This document shows positions 36,005-47,100 of a DNA stretch of 64,000 nucleotides, piece after piece. This DNA is from Limnohabitans sp. 2KL-17 (GTDB lineage: Bacteria; Pseudomonadota; Gammaproteobacteria; Burkholderiales; Burkholderiaceae_C), in NCBI RefSeq assembly GCF_003063415.1, contig NZ_NESK01000008.1, forward strand, positions 1 through 64,000, written 5' to 3'. The notes beneath the pieces are model-generated. The model did not search any database. It was given only the letters and a program-made list of their open reading frames with translations, and was not told where the DNA came from. Numbering within the stretch: position 1 is the stretch's first letter; the number at the start of each line of letters is the position of its first letter. The position numbers and the translations under genes were made by a program.

Positions 36005-36844
36005 ATGAACACCCCTGCCCGCCCCATCCGCAGCCAGTACGAAGACTTCATGCGCCACGTGTACAGCACAGGCGTGCAAAAAGGCGACCGCACGGGGACC
36101 GGCACACGCAGTGTGTTTGGCCACCAGATGCGCTTTGACCTGAACGAGGGCTTTCCGCTGGTGACCACCAAGAAGGTTTTTTTGAAGGCCATCATCGTCG
36201 AGTTGTTGTGGTTTTTGCGCGGCGACAGCAACGTGAAATGGCTGCAAGAACGCGGCTGCTCCATCTGGGATGAATGGGCGCGTGAAGATGGCTCGCTCGG
36301 CCCCGTTTATGGCGTGCAGTGGCGCAGCTGGCCCACCCCGGGCGGCGGCCACATCGACCAGATCAGCGATGTGATGAAGACGCTCAAAACCAACCCCGAT
36401 TCGCGCCGCATCATCGTGAGCGCCTGGAACGTGGCCGAACTCGACAAGATGGCCCTGATGCCCTGCCACGCTTTCTTTCAGTTCTATGTGGCCCCGCCGC
36501 AAAATCTGGGTGAAAAAGCCAAACTCAGCTGCCAGCTTTACCAGCGCAGCGCCGACATTTTTCTGGGCGTCCCCTTCAACATTGCCAGCTACGCTTTGTT
36601 GACCCACATGGTGGCCCAGCAGTGCGACATGGACGTGGGCGACTTCATCTGGACGGGTGGTGACTGCCACATTTACAGCAACCACCATGAGCAGGTGGAA
36701 CTGCAACTGAGCCGTGCGCCCATGGCCTATCCCACGCTCAACATCAAACGCCGTCCAGCTTCCATTTTTGATTACGCCTACGAAGATTTTGAAATGCTGG
36801 CCTACGAATGTCACCCCGCCATCAAGGCACCGGTGGCGGTCTGA
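36005..36844 (+). CDS. thyA: Thymidylate synthase
   Basis: 279 residues from ATG at 36005. [25 protein letters not shown], the catalytic-Cys segment [38 protein letters not shown] and [10 protein letters not shown] are diagnostic. It methylates dUMP to dTMP with methylene-THF. In-frame upstream ATG at 35966 adds a non-conserved 13 residues. A folA gene follows at 42 bp, the common thyA-folA pairing that recycles the dihydrofolate made here. Confidence 0.98.
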   Translation: MNTPARPIRSQYEDFMRHVYSTGVQKGDRTGTGTRSVFGHQMRFDLNEGFPLVTTKKVFLKAIIVELLWFLRGDSNVKWLQERGCSIWDEWAREDGSLGPVYGVQWRSWPTPGGGHIDQISDVMKTLKTNPDSRRIIVSAWNVAELDKMALMPCHAFFQFYVAPPQNLGEKAKLSCQLYQRSADIFLGVPFNIASYALLTHMVAQQCDMDVGDFIWTGGDCHIYSNHHEQVELQLSRAPMAYPTLNIKRRPASIFDYAYEDFEMLAYECHPAIKAPVAV

Positions 36845-36886
36845 ACCTGTGGATCTGAAACCGCATGGGCCTTTGGGCCAGCCCGA

Positions 36887-37375
36887 ATGAAACTTCACCT
36901 GATTTATGCACGCGCCCGAAACGGCGTGATTGGTGCGAACAACACCCTGCCCTGGCATTTGCCAGAAGACCTGGCGCACTTCAAGCGCACCACGCTGGGC
37001 CAGCCGGTCATCATGGGCCGCAAGACCTGGGATTCTCTGCCCCCCAAATTCAGGCCCTTGCCGGGTCGGCTCAACATCGTGGTGACACGTCAGGCCGATT
37101 GGTACGCCGAAGGCGCCCTCAGAGCCAGCTCTGTCGATGAAGCCATGGCCCTGTGCCCGTCCAACGCCGATGCCTGGGTGATTGGCGGCGCAGAAATTTA
37201 CGCCCAGGCAGCAGCCCGGGCCAGCACCGCAGTGGTCACCGAAATCGAGCAGGATTTTGAAGGCGATGCCTTTGCACCCGAGTTGGGCGCTGGCTGGCAC
37301 GAAGTTCAACGCGAAAGCCATACGGCCGCCAACGGCATGGGCTTTTCATTTGTGACCTACCAACACCATTTATAG
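36887..37375 (+). CDS. folA: Dihydrofolate reductase
   Basis: 162 residues. LIYARARNGVIGANNTLPWHLPEDLAHFKRTT is the N-terminal folate-binding segment, VIMGRKTWDSLP the cofactor loop, and DAWVIGGAEIYAQA the NADPH site. It reduces dihydrofolate after thymidylate synthesis. The usual length and context support it. Confidence 0.97.
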   Translation: MKLHLIYARARNGVIGANNTLPWHLPEDLAHFKRTTLGQPVIMGRKTWDSLPPKFRPLPGRLNIVVTRQADWYAEGALRASSVDEAMALCPSNADAWVIGGAEIYAQAAARASTAVVTEIEQDFEGDAFAPELGAGWHEVQRESHTAANGMGFSFVTYQHHL

Positions 37376-37387
37376 AGAGACTTCAAC

Positions 37388-37963
37388 ATGTCAGGACACG
37401 GTTTTCACGTTCACGGTCCGCACGATCACGAGTTGGAGCATGCCACTCAAGGACACGGCGATGGGCACACCAGCAGCATCGCCCTGTTCACTGCCATCAT
37501 TGCCACGGTGGGCGCACTCTTTGGCTACATGGGTGGGGCCACACAAGCCAACGCGGGCCTTTACAAAAACAACGCAGCCATCAAGAAAACCGAAGCCTCC
37601 AACCAATGGAACTACTACCAGGCCAAGAGCAGCAAGCAAAACCTGAGTGAGTTGGCTTTGGAGTTGGCACCTGCAGCCAAAAAAGATTTCTACACCGATG
37701 AAATCAAGCGCTACAAGAGTGAGAAATCCGAGATCAAGGTGGCTGCAGAAAAACTCGAAGCCGAATCCAAGTCATGGGATGAACAGTCGGATTCGCAAAT
37801 GCATTTGCACCACCGCTGGGCCCAGGGCACCACCGTATTGCAAGTGGCCATTGCCATGGCAGCCATTGCCCTGCTGACCCGCAAAAAGTGGCTTGAGTAT
37901 GTGATGTACGGTGCGGGTGCCATCGGTGTCGTGGTCGGTGGCCTGGCCGCCTTCCACATTTGA
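37388..37963 (+). CDS. DUF4337 membrane protein
   Basis: 191 residues with a His-rich N-terminus (HGFHVHGPHDHELEHA), one hydrophobic helix (about 31-52), a long charged helical middle containing NQWNYYQAKSSKQNLSE, and two C-terminal helices (about 148-188). This layout matches DUF4337, whose function is unknown. It starts 12 bp after folA. A His-rich cytoplasmic or periplasmic tail hints at metal binding, which is only inference. Confidence 0.85.
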   Translation: MSGHGFHVHGPHDHELEHATQGHGDGHTSSIALFTAIIATVGALFGYMGGATQANAGLYKNNAAIKKTEASNQWNYYQAKSSKQNLSELALELAPAAKKDFYTDEIKRYKSEKSEIKVAAEKLEAESKSWDEQSDSQMHLHHRWAQGTTVLQVAIAMAAIALLTRKKWLEYVMYGAGAIGVVVGGLAAFHI

Positions 37964-37985
37964 TCGTTTTATTTTTTAAACCCTC

Positions 37986-38777
37986 ATGAAAATTGCCACC
38001 TGGAATGTGAACTCTTTGTCGGTGCGCCTGCCTCAGGTGCTGGACTGGCTGGCCGCGCAAAAAGCCGAAGGCGGCGTGGATGTGCTGGCCCTGCAAGAGC
38101 TCAAGCTCACCGACGACAAGTTCCCCCTCGCCGCGTTCACCGAAGCGGGTTACCAGGCGCAATGGTTCGGCCAGAAGACCTACAACGGCGTGGCCCTGAT
38201 CTCAAGTGCAGCGGGCACTGATGTGGTCAAAAACATCCCCGGTTTTGAAGACGACATGTCGCGCGTGATCGGGGCAACCTACCCCGACGGTGCGGGCGGC
38301 CAAGTGCGGGTGATTGGCGCCTATTTTCCCAATGGCCAGGCGCCCGAAAGTGACAAGTTTGTCTACAAAATGCGCTGGCTGGATGCCCTGCGTGATTGGG
38401 TGGGCAGCGAGATGCAAAAGCACCCCAACCTGGTGCTGCTGGGTGACTACAACATCACCTTTGACGAACTCGACATGTGGGACCCGGTCGGATTGGCCGG
38501 CACCATTCATTGCACCGATGCCGAGAGGGAAAAGCTGCAAGCCCTGGTTGGGCTGGGCCTGACAGACAGTTTCAGGCTGTTTGAGCAGCCCGAAAAAAGT
38601 TACAGCTGGTGGGATTACCGCGAGTTTGCGTTTCGCCGCAACCGGGGCCTGCGGATCGACCACATTTTGATTTCCGAGCCGCTCAAGACCCGCGCCACCA
38701 GCTGCGTGGTCGATCGGTCACCCCGAAAAAACGAGCGCCCCAGCGACCACGCCCCCGTGGTGCTGACGCTGACATGA
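37986..38777 (+). CDS. xth: Exodeoxyribonuclease III
   Basis: 263 residues. MKIATWNVNSLSVRLPQVLDWL, DVLALQELKLTDD (catalytic Glu), GAYFPNG, LLGDYNITFDELDMWDP and RNRGLRIDHILIS..SDHAPVVL are the exonuclease/endonuclease/phosphatase fold motifs of Xth. It repairs abasic sites and removes 3' blocks. Starts 22 bp after the DUF4337 gene and ends one base before the alpha-E gene stop on the other strand. Confidence 0.96.
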   Translation: MKIATWNVNSLSVRLPQVLDWLAAQKAEGGVDVLALQELKLTDDKFPLAAFTEAGYQAQWFGQKTYNGVALISSAAGTDVVKNIPGFEDDMSRVIGATYPDGAGGQVRVIGAYFPNGQAPESDKFVYKMRWLDALRDWVGSEMQKHPNLVLLGDYNITFDELDMWDPVGLAGTIHCTDAEREKLQALVGLGLTDSFRLFEQPEKSYSWWDYREFAFRRNRGLRIDHILISEPLKTRATSCVVDRSPRKNERPSDHAPVVLTLT

Positions 38778-38778
38778 C

Positions 38779-39756
38779 TCAGGCCGCCTGCGGCATCAAG
38801 AATTCCCGGCTGATGCGGCCACCCAGCACGTTCACGCGCTCCAGAAATTGCGTGAGGTAAGCGTGCAGGCCGGTGGCCAAAATCTCGTCAATGCGGCCAA
38901 AGGCCAGCTCCGCACGCAAGCGCCCTGCGTGGCGCAAGGTGTCGCTGTCGGGGTCGTGCGAGACCAGCTTCAAATTTGACAAGACCTCGTTCAGACTGGC
39001 ATGCAATGAGCGGGGCATGTCGGGGCGAAGGATCAGCAGTTCGGCCACCCGCTCGGGGCGGATCACATCGCGGTACACCTTGCGGTAAACCTCGAAACCA
39101 CTGACGCTGCGCAAGATCGCGCTCCAGTGGTAGAAGTCGTATTCCTGCGTGACCTCAGCTTCGGCGCCGCTGTAGTTGGGCGCCCCGAAAAAGTCGTTTT
39201 GCATGGCATGGAACTTCACATCCACCAGCCGCGCCGTGTTGTCGGCCCGCTCTAAGAAGGTGCCCATGCGCATGAAGTAAAGCGACTCGTCCATCAGCAT
39301 GGTGCCCACCGTCACCCCGCGTGACAAGTGGGAGCGGAATTTCACCCATTCAAAAAACTGCCCCGGGTCGCGCTCGAATTCACCGCTTTTGAGCATGCGG
39401 TTGACTTCCAGCCAGGTCTGGTTTTGCGTCTCCCAGACCTCGGTGGTCAGGGTGCCCCGCACGGCGCGGGCATTTTCCCGCGCAGCACGCAAGCACGAGA
39501 TGATGGACGAGGGGTTGTCCGAGTCCTTGACCATGAAGGCCATCACTTCTCGGGGGTTGATGGTTTTGTACAGCGCAAGGTAAGAAGGCAGCAACTCGCT
39601 GATGGACAAAATGCCTTCCCAGCCTGCTTCAACCGCTGCAGCGGACTGGGGCAGCAGTGAGGTTTCGTAACTCACATTCAGCATGCGGGCGGTGTTCTCA
39701 GCCCGCTCCATGTAGCGGGACATCCAGAACAGGTGGTCGGCGGTTCTTGAAAGCAT
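38779..39756 (-). CDS. Alpha-E domain protein (DUF403)
   Basis: 325 residues from ATG at 39756 with GGGAGA nine bases upstream. It begins MLSRTADHLFWMSRYMERAENTARM, the hallmark of alpha-E proteins, whose largely helical domain accompanies circularly permuted ATP-grasp enzymes. FLERADNTARLVDVKFH near the middle repeats the ERxxNTxR pattern. Enzymatic role unproven. It is 11 bp downstream of the ATP-grasp gene and so in one transcript. Together with 44148-51186 it belongs to the amide/peptide-linkage system described in the findings. Confidence 0.92.
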   Translation of the reverse strand: MLSRTADHLFWMSRYMERAENTARMLNVSYETSLLPQSAAAVEAGWEGILSISELLPSYLALYKTINPREVMAFMVKDSDNPSSIISCLRAARENARAVRGTLTTEVWETQNQTWLEVNRMLKSGEFERDPGQFFEWVKFRSHLSRGVTVGTMLMDESLYFMRMGTFLERADNTARLVDVKFHAMQNDFFGAPNYSGAEAEVTQEYDFYHWSAILRSVSGFEVYRKVYRDVIRPERVAELLILRPDMPRSLHASLNEVLSNLKLVSHDPDSDTLRHAGRLRAELAFGRIDEILATGLHAYLTQFLERVNVLGGRISREFLMPQAA

Positions 39757-39767
39757 GTGCGTCTCCC

Positions 39768-41234
39768 TTATTGGTCTTGCAATATCCAGGTGTCTTTGGT
39801 GCCGCCGCCCTGGCTGCTGTTCACCACCAAGGAGCCTTCTTTCAACGCCACGCGGGTCAGCCCGCCGGGCACCATCTGCACGGTGCGGCCACTCAGCACA
39901 AAGGGGCGCAGGTCGACGTGGCGCGGCGCGATGCCGCTGTCCACAAACGTGGGACAACTTGACAAGCTGAGTGTGGGTTGCGCGATGTAGCCCTCGGGGT
40001 TGGCCAGCAAGGCGGCCCGAAAGCGCTCGATCTCTGCCTGGGTGGCCGCAGGGCCAACGAGCATGCCGTAGCCCCCTGCACCGTGCACTTCTTTGACCAC
40101 CAGGTCTTTCAGGTTGGCCAGGGTGTACTTCAGGTCATCGGGCTTGCGGCACATGAAGGTGGGCACGTTTTTGAGGATCGGCTCCTCGCCCAGATAGAAC
40201 TTGATCATGTCGGGCACGTAGGGGTAGATCGACTTGTCGTCGGCCACGCCTGTGCCCACCGCATTGCAAATCGCCACATGACCGGCTTTGTAGGCCTCCA
40301 TCAGGCCCGCGCAACCCAGGGTAGAGCTGGGACGGAACACATTCGGGTCAAGAAAATCGTCGTCGACCCGGCGGTAGATCACGTCTACGCGCTTGGGGCC
40401 TCGCGTGGTGCGCATGTAGACAAACTTGTCTTTCACGAACAGGTCTTGTCCTTCCACCAGTTCCACACCCATTTGCTGCGCTAAAAAAGCATGCTCGAAA
40501 TAAGCGCTGTTGTACATGCCGGGCGTGAGCACCACCACCGTGGGTTCTGCCGTGGTGGCTGGACTGCTGGCGCGAAGGGTTTCCAGCAGCAAGTCGGGGT
40601 AATGCGCCACCGGGGCCACGCGGTGCTGACTGAACAGCTCGGGGAACAGCCGCATCATCATCTTGCGGTCTTCGAGCATGTAGCTCACGCCACTGGGCAC
40701 GCGCAAATTGTCTTCAAGCACGTAGTACTCGCCATGGCCTTGCGCGTCGGCAGCACGCACGATGTCAACGCCGCTGATGTGCGAGTAAATGTTGTTGGGC
40801 ACGTCCACCCCCACCATTTCAGGGCGGAACTGGGCGTTGTTCTCGATCTGTTCGCGTGGGACGACACCGGCGCGCAGGATCTCTTGGTCGTGGTAAACAT
40901 CGTGAATGAAACGGTTCAGGGCCGTCACGCGTTGCACCAGGCCCGCTTCCATGCTTTTCCACTCCTGGGCTGCAATGACGCGGGGGATCAAGTCAAAGGG
41001 GATCAGGCGCTCGGTGCCCCCTTCGTCCTTGTTGTTGTCTTCGTCCAGCTCGCCATAAACGGCAAAGGTGATGCCCACCCGGCGAAAGATCATCTCGGCC
41101 TCTTCGCGGCGAGCCGCCATGGTCTGGCTGTCTTGTGCTTGCAACCAGCGGGCATAGGCCAGGTAATGGTCTCTGACTTCACCGGTATCGCCTGCAGCAG
41201 GCAAGCGGCTGTACATCTCATCGAATTGACGCAT
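39768..41234 (-). CDS. Circularly permuted type 2 ATP-grasp protein
   Basis: 488 residues. Family-typical segments are VVVLTPGMYNSAYFEHAFLAQQMGVELVEGQDL (near 230-260), RTTRGPKRVDVIYRRVDDDFLDP, GTGVADDKSIYPYVPDMIKFYLGEEPIL and VVKEVHGAGGYGMLVGP. ATP-grasp enzymes make amide bonds through an acyl-phosphate intermediate; comparative genomics puts this permuted group among amidoligases that act on unknown peptides. GGAG lies upstream of the ATG. The alpha-E gene follows at 11 bp. Confidence 0.92.
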   Translation of the reverse strand: MRQFDEMYSRLPAAGDTGEVRDHYLAYARWLQAQDSQTMAARREEAEMIFRRVGITFAVYGELDEDNNKDEGGTERLIPFDLIPRVIAAQEWKSMEAGLVQRVTALNRFIHDVYHDQEILRAGVVPREQIENNAQFRPEMVGVDVPNNIYSHISGVDIVRAADAQGHGEYYVLEDNLRVPSGVSYMLEDRKMMMRLFPELFSQHRVAPVAHYPDLLLETLRASSPATTAEPTVVVLTPGMYNSAYFEHAFLAQQMGVELVEGQDLFVKDKFVYMRTTRGPKRVDVIYRRVDDDFLDPNVFRPSSTLGCAGLMEAYKAGHVAICNAVGTGVADDKSIYPYVPDMIKFYLGEEPILKNVPTFMCRKPDDLKYTLANLKDLVVKEVHGAGGYGMLVGPAATQAEIERFRAALLANPEGYIAQPTLSLSSCPTFVDSGIAPRHVDLRPFVLSGRTVQMVPGGLTRVALKEGSLVVNSSQGGGTKDTWILQDQ

Positions 41235-41292
41235 GGCTCTTCACTCCTGTTAATTCTTTAGCAAGATGCATACCCATCCCGACCGTCGGGCT

Positions 41293-43893
41293 TCAAGGAG
41301 GAATGACGTGGTGCCAATAACGCTTGGCCAGCACCCGCTCGCACTGCACGCGCCCGGGCGTCTGGCTTTGCCACAATGCCGCACCGCAATGGATGGACTC
41401 CACCAACACGATACCCTGTTGGCGGTAGCGCGCCACCACTGTCTCGGCCGGATGCGCATAGCGGTTGCGATAACCCGCCTGCACCAGCGCCAGCTTGGGC
41501 TCAAGCGCCTGCAAAAAGGCCAGCGTTGAAGACGTCTTGCTGCCGTGGTGAGGCACCAAAAGCAGATCAACCGGAACCAGTCCCTGTTGCACCAAGGCCT
41601 GTTCTTGGGGAGCCTCGATGTCACCCGCCAGCAAAGCCGAGGTTTGGCTGTTGCTGATGCGCAAGACGCAACTGACCGCATTGGGTTTGGGCCCTTTGGA
41701 GTCCGGCTCACCGGCTTGTGCAGCGATTGGGGCCGGCGGATGCAGCACCTCGAACAACACGCCGTCCCACGCCCAGGATTGCCCGGCTTGGCAACGTGTC
41801 CAGCCTGGCCGCAGTCGGTGCAAAACGTGCTCGTCTTCCAGCGACGACCACAAAACCGCTTGGGGCTGCATGGCCAGCACCGCCGCTGCGCCCCCCGTGT
41901 GGTCGCTGTCACGGTGGCTGAGCATCAGGACATCGATGCGCTCGCCCATCTGCGCCAGCAAAGGCACCAGCACCCGATGCCCGGCATCGCTTTCGGCCGA
42001 ATAGCGCGGCCCTGTGTCGTACAGCAAGCTGTGGGTGGCCGTGCGCACCAACACCGCATTGCCCTGCCCCACATCCGCGGCCAGCAGTTCAAACGCGCCA
42101 GCAGCAGGACGCGCAGGCGTCCAGAACAACACGGGCCACAGAAGCGGCAGGCACAGCAGCTTCCAGGACAGCGGTACTTTGAGCACCAGGCCCACTGCAC
42201 CCAGCAGCGCCAGCACCGCAAGACCCCAGGGTGCAATGGCTGTCGACACACTGGCCATCGGCCAGGCCGCCAGCCAAGCCAGAAAGCTGCTCATGGGCTG
42301 CAAAGCCCAGGCCGCCAACACCCATGCGCCAGACCAAACCACCCCCAGCATGGCCAAGGGGGTGACCACCAGGGTCACCCAGGGAATCGCCAGCAAATTG
42401 GCCAACAACCCCACCAAAGACACCTGGCCAAAAAACAGCAGCGTCAAGGGTGCCAAAGCCAAAGTGACCGTGGCCTGCTCGCGCAACAAAGCCAGACTTT
42501 TGTGCAGGACTGCATGACCACTGCCCTGAAAACTGTGCGCACCCAGTCGGTGCATCAATGACAAGCGCAGGCTGCCTACGCGCCATGCCGGTGCATCGCC
42601 CTCAGCCCGTTCTGGTGCGTCGGGCCCTTGGGCTTGGCGATGCGAGCCCGATGCCATCAACACCCCGACCGCCACAAAACTCAACCAGAAACCTGGCTGC
42701 AGCAAAGCCCAAGGGTCCCACGCAAGCACCACCGAGCCCGCCAGCAACCAGACCAGCGCGCCATGCCAATGGCGGGCCGACACCTTGAGCAAGACCACCA
42801 CTGCGAGCATCCAAAGCGTGCGCTGGGCGGGCACACCCCAGCCGCTGAACAAGGCATAAAACCCTGCCAACCCCCAACCTGAGAAAGCCCCCACATGGGC
42901 TGCTGGCCAGCGCAAAGCCCCCGCAAAACCCCACAAGGCCGATTGGCGCCAGCACCAGGCCACCAGCCCCGAAGCCAGCCAGGCGAACATGGTCACGTGC
43001 AAACCCGAAATGCTCATCAAATGCGCCACGCCTGTGGCTCTGAACACATCCCAGTCGCTGCGGTCAATCGCGGCCTGATCGCCCGTGACCAGAGCCGCCA
43101 CAATGCCTGCCAGTCTGGCGGCGTCCGGGTCCGAGACGGCCCCTGCGCCAGACAAATGGGTCAACAACCGGTCCCGCACCGACTGGCGCCAGGCCTCGAT
43201 CGGGTGCGCCCATGTGGACGCAAGCCGCACCGGTGCTGGGTCTTTGGCACCCGAGCGCACATAGCCCGTGGCGCGAATGCCCTGCTCCCACAACCACAAC
43301 TCGTAGTCAAAACCCCGTGGGTTCATGTTGCCGTGCGGCGCCTTCAGGCGCACCCGCAAGCGCCAGCGCTCACCGGCCTTGACGGGCTCGGGCAAGGGGG
43401 ATGTGTTCCAGCCGCTGTCGTGCGTGCCGTCCTGCCCATACCAGCCCAAATACACCTGCGAGGGCAAAGAGGTGGGCAGGTTCACCACGTGGGCCATACC
43501 GGTTTTATCGACTCGCCAGGCTTGCTCGACCTGGAAGCGAAAGCGCCAGCCCAAATCTTGGCGCTGCGGCATGGCCTGCACCACGCCAACCACATCCAGG
43601 TCCTGGCCCTCCAGCGCAGGGTCAATGGCGGCCGACCGGGTGTGTGCGTGCAGTCCGGTGAAGGCAAAAGACGCAGCGGCCCAAACCAGGCACCAGGCCG
43701 TGGCGCCCAGCCAAGCAGGCTTGGCCATTCGGCGCAGCAGCAGCCCAAAAACCAACGACAAGGCCAGCATGACCGCATAGCCCATGGCAGACCCAAGCGC
43801 CTCTTGCTGCAACTGCAGTGCCACACCCGCGCACCAAGCCAGCAAGCCCAGCCCCAAACCCCGGGCCCAACCCATGCTGGCCATCGACCTCAT
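41293..43893 (-). CDS. comEC: ComEC/Rec2-type DNA uptake channel protein
   Basis: 866 residues from ATG at 43893. The N-terminal part has DUF4131-like membrane helices, then the competence domain with DVFRATGVAHLMSISGLHVTMFA (near 270) and many helices, and a C-terminal metallo-beta-lactamase domain with ADVGQGNAVLVRTATHSLLYDTG (near 650) and LMLSHRDSDHTGGAAAVL (near 690). It forms the inner-membrane channel for single-stranded DNA uptake in natural transformation. It is flanked on both sides by the alpha-E/ATP-grasp/transglutaminase gene clusters. Confidence 0.95.
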   Translation of the reverse strand: MRSMASMGWARGLGLGLLAWCAGVALQLQQEALGSAMGYAVMLALSLVFGLLLRRMAKPAWLGATAWCLVWAAASFAFTGLHAHTRSAAIDPALEGQDLDVVGVVQAMPQRQDLGWRFRFQVEQAWRVDKTGMAHVVNLPTSLPSQVYLGWYGQDGTHDSGWNTSPLPEPVKAGERWRLRVRLKAPHGNMNPRGFDYELWLWEQGIRATGYVRSGAKDPAPVRLASTWAHPIEAWRQSVRDRLLTHLSGAGAVSDPDAARLAGIVAALVTGDQAAIDRSDWDVFRATGVAHLMSISGLHVTMFAWLASGLVAWCWRQSALWGFAGALRWPAAHVGAFSGWGLAGFYALFSGWGVPAQRTLWMLAVVVLLKVSARHWHGALVWLLAGSVVLAWDPWALLQPGFWLSFVAVGVLMASGSHRQAQGPDAPERAEGDAPAWRVGSLRLSLMHRLGAHSFQGSGHAVLHKSLALLREQATVTLALAPLTLLFFGQVSLVGLLANLLAIPWVTLVVTPLAMLGVVWSGAWVLAAWALQPMSSFLAWLAAWPMASVSTAIAPWGLAVLALLGAVGLVLKVPLSWKLLCLPLLWPVLFWTPARPAAGAFELLAADVGQGNAVLVRTATHSLLYDTGPRYSAESDAGHRVLVPLLAQMGERIDVLMLSHRDSDHTGGAAAVLAMQPQAVLWSSLEDEHVLHRLRPGWTRCQAGQSWAWDGVLFEVLHPPAPIAAQAGEPDSKGPKPNAVSCVLRISNSQTSALLAGDIEAPQEQALVQQGLVPVDLLLVPHHGSKTSSTLAFLQALEPKLALVQAGYRNRYAHPAETVVARYRQQGIVLVESIHCGAALWQSQTPGRVQCERVLAKRYWHHVIPP

Positions 43894-44040
43894 GGAAACA
43901 CCGGCCACTGGCCTTGCTCGGCACAGGCACACGCCCGCCAGTCACCCTGCGTGCAGCTTCGCTTCATGGACAGCCTCCCTGATTTGGCTGATTTTGTGAA
44001 CTGTCAATTCGGCGCTCTTTTGTAGGGGGCGGGCCATCCA

Positions 44041-44065
44041 TCACTTCAAGTGACTGTTCTTGACC
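44041..44065 (+). promoter_or_regulatory. Palindrome next to a candidate promoter before the transglutaminase-DUF2126 gene
   Basis: TCACTT-C-AAGTGA (44041-44053) is a perfect 6+1+6 palindrome, 6 bp before TTGACC (44060-44065), a possible -35 element. At 17 bp spacing the hexamer TTGCTA is only a weak -10. The 254-bp gap (43894-44147) between the divergent genes comEC and the transglutaminase gene holds no clear gene. Confidence 0.3.
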
Positions 44066-44147
44066 GCATCCTGGCGCGTGTCTTGCTAGTTTAGAAGGCC
44101 CAAGCTGCATTTGTCATGCGTGCAGCCCCTGTTGCGCAATTAAAGAT

Positions 44148-47100
44148 ATGTCGATACAAGTTGCCCTGCACCACGTTACCCACTACGAATATGACCGCTC
44201 GGTGCAACTCGGGCCCCAAGTCATCCGCTTGCGCCCTGCCCCGCACAGCCGCAGCCGCATCCTTTCTTACAGCCTCAAGGTCGAGCCCGCAGAACATTTC
44301 ATCAACTGGCAGCAAGATGCCTTTGCCAATTACCAGGCGCGACTGGTCTTTCCTGGCAAAACCACCGCCTTCAAGGTGACGGTGGATGTGGTCACCGAAA
44401 TGGCCGTGTTCAACCCTTTTGATTTTTTTCTCGAGCCCTCGGCCGAAGAGGTGCCTTTCAAGTATTCGGACACCCTCAAGGAAGAGCTGCAGTCCTATCT
44501 GGACAAAGACAGCAAAACCCCGCTGTTCAAAAAATACCTGGCCAGCATGGACCGCAAGCGCCAGCGCACCATCGATTTTTTGGTGCAAGTCAACCAGCGC
44601 CTGCACCAGGACATCAGTTACACCATCCGCATGGCGCCGGGCGTGCAAACGGCAGAGGAAACTCTGACTCTGAAAAGCGGCTCCTGCCGCGATTCGGCCT
44701 GGCTGTTGGTTCAACTGTTTCGCCACATGAACATGGCGGCCCGCTTCGTCTCGGGCTACCTGATCCAGTTGGCCCCCGATGTCAAATCGCTCGACGGTCC
44801 CAGCGGCACCGAAGTCGACTTCACCGATCTGCACGCCTGGTGCGAGGTCTATTTACCCGGCGCAGGCTGGGTGGGGCTTGACCCCACATCGGGCCTGCTG
44901 GCGGGCGAAGGCCATATTCCGCTGGCCTGTACGCCCAGGCCCTCTGCGGCCGCCCCCATCGAAGGCGCGATGGACCAGGCCGAGGTCGAGTTTCAGCACG
45001 AAATGAGCGTGACGCGCATCCACGAATCGCCCCGTGTGACCCGCCCCTACAGCGACGAGCAATGGGCCGATGTGCTGACACTGGGCGAACAGGTCGACGC
45101 GCAACTGGTGGCGCAAGATGTGCGCCTGACCATGGGGGGCGAGCCCACCTTTGTGTCCACGCAAGACCGGGACGGCGCCGAATGGAACACCGACGCCTTG
45201 GGCCCTACCAAACGGGGCTTGGCCACCGAGTTGGTGCACAAGCTGCGCCAGCAATACAGTCAAGGTGGTTTTTTGCATTTTGGCCAGGGCAAGTGGTACC
45301 CGGGCGAACAACTGCCGCGCTGGGCACTCAGCATTTATTGGCGCGCCGATGGCAAGCCGTGCTGGCAAGACCCCGCCGTGTTTGCGGACGAGCGCGAAGC
45401 CAGCCACTGCACCCCTGACGACGCCCTGCGCTTCATGCAAGAACTGACTGCCCAATTGGGCCTGCCGGACGACACGGTGCTGCCTGGTTACGAAGACACT
45501 TGGTATTACCTTTGGCGTGAACGCCGCCTGCCCGTGAACGTGGACCCGTTTGACGCCCGGCTGGACGACGAGATGGAACGTATTCGCTTGCGCCGCATCT
45601 TCAGCCAAGGGCTGTCACAGGTTGTGGGCTATGTCTTGCCGCTGCAGCCTGTCGACACCGACAACCCGCAAACCAGTACCTGGAAAACCGGCCGCTGGTT
45701 TTTGCGCGACGAACGCATGTACCTGATGCCCGGCGACTCGGCCATGGGCTGGCGCTTGCCACTGGATTCCCTGCCATGGGCAGCACCGACCGAACGCTGG
45801 CACATGATCGAGCAGGACCCGTTTTCGCCGCGCAACGCATTGCCTGCTGCCCCAGTGACCTTGCAACCGCGCTCGAGCTCCGGCAAGCCGGCAACACCGG
45901 CTGCCCAACCAGCCGCCAAATTCGAGTCCGACCCGACTGTTGTGCGCACAGCCTTGTGCGTGGAAGTGCGCGACCCGCGCCGAGCCAATGGCCCCATGGC
46001 CGAAGCCGAGGCACAAAACCAAGGCCAAGCATCCGGTGTCCTCTACGTTTTCATGCCGCCACTGGCCAAGCTGGAGGACTATCTGGCACTGGTCAGCGCC
46101 GTCGAAGCCACCGCCAGAACACTGGGCATGAAAATCGTCATGGAGGGCTACCCGCCGCCACGCGACCCGCGCCTCAAGCTGCTGCAAGTCACGCCTGACC
46201 CTGGGGTGATCGAGGTCAACATCCACCCAGCCCACAACTGGAAAGAGCTGGTTGATCACACCGAATTCCTCTACCAGGCGGCGTTTGAAACCCGCCTGTC
46301 GGCTGAAAAGTTCATGACCGATGGCCGTCACACCGGCACAGGAGGCGGCAACCACTTCGTGCTGGGGGGTGCCACACCCGAGAACAGCCCGTTCTTGCGC
46401 CGCCCCGAGTTGTTGGCCAGCCTGATCCTTTATTGGCACAACCACCCGAGCTTGAGCTATTTGTTCAGCGGCATGTTCATCGGCCCGACCAGCCAGGCCC
46501 CGCGCGTGGACGAAGCGCGCAATGACCAGGTCTATGAGCTGGAAATCGCCTTGCGCGAGATCGTTAAAAACCGGCAAAAATTGGGCGCCGACATGGCCCC
46601 CTGGGTGGTTGACCGAACCCTGCGCAACATTTTGGTGGACGTCACTGGCAACACCCACCGCAGCGAGTTCTGTATTGACAAGATGTACTCGCCTGATTCC
46701 TCGACCGGGCGCCTGGGTCTGCTGGAGCTGCGCGCCTTCGAGATGCCGCCCCACGCCCGCATGAGCATCGTGCAGCAACTCTTGTTGCGTGCGCTGGTGG
46801 CCCGATTTTGGGACGAGCCCTATTCGGCACCCGTGACGCGTTGGGGCACAGAGTTGCACGACCGGTTCATGCTGCCGCACTGGATCCACAAGGACTTTGA
46901 CGATGTGCTGACCGAACTGGGCGATGCGGGTTTCCATTTCGACCCAAGCTGGTTCGCACCGCATTTCGAGTTCCGCTTTCCGAGGGTGGGCGAAGTGCGC
47001 GTGGATGGCACGGTGCTGACGCTGCGCAACGCGCTGGAGCCCTGGCACGTGATGGGCGAAGAAAGTGGTGCGGGTGGAACCGCCCGCTATGTGGACTCGT

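Noticed and set aside
35990-37321. A 443-residue frame opposite thyA and folA
   Set aside because: Spans two well-supported genes; shadow frame.
41235-41292. Terminator between comEC and the ATP-grasp gene
   Set aside because: Only a 5-bp CCCGA/TCGGG stem without a T-run.
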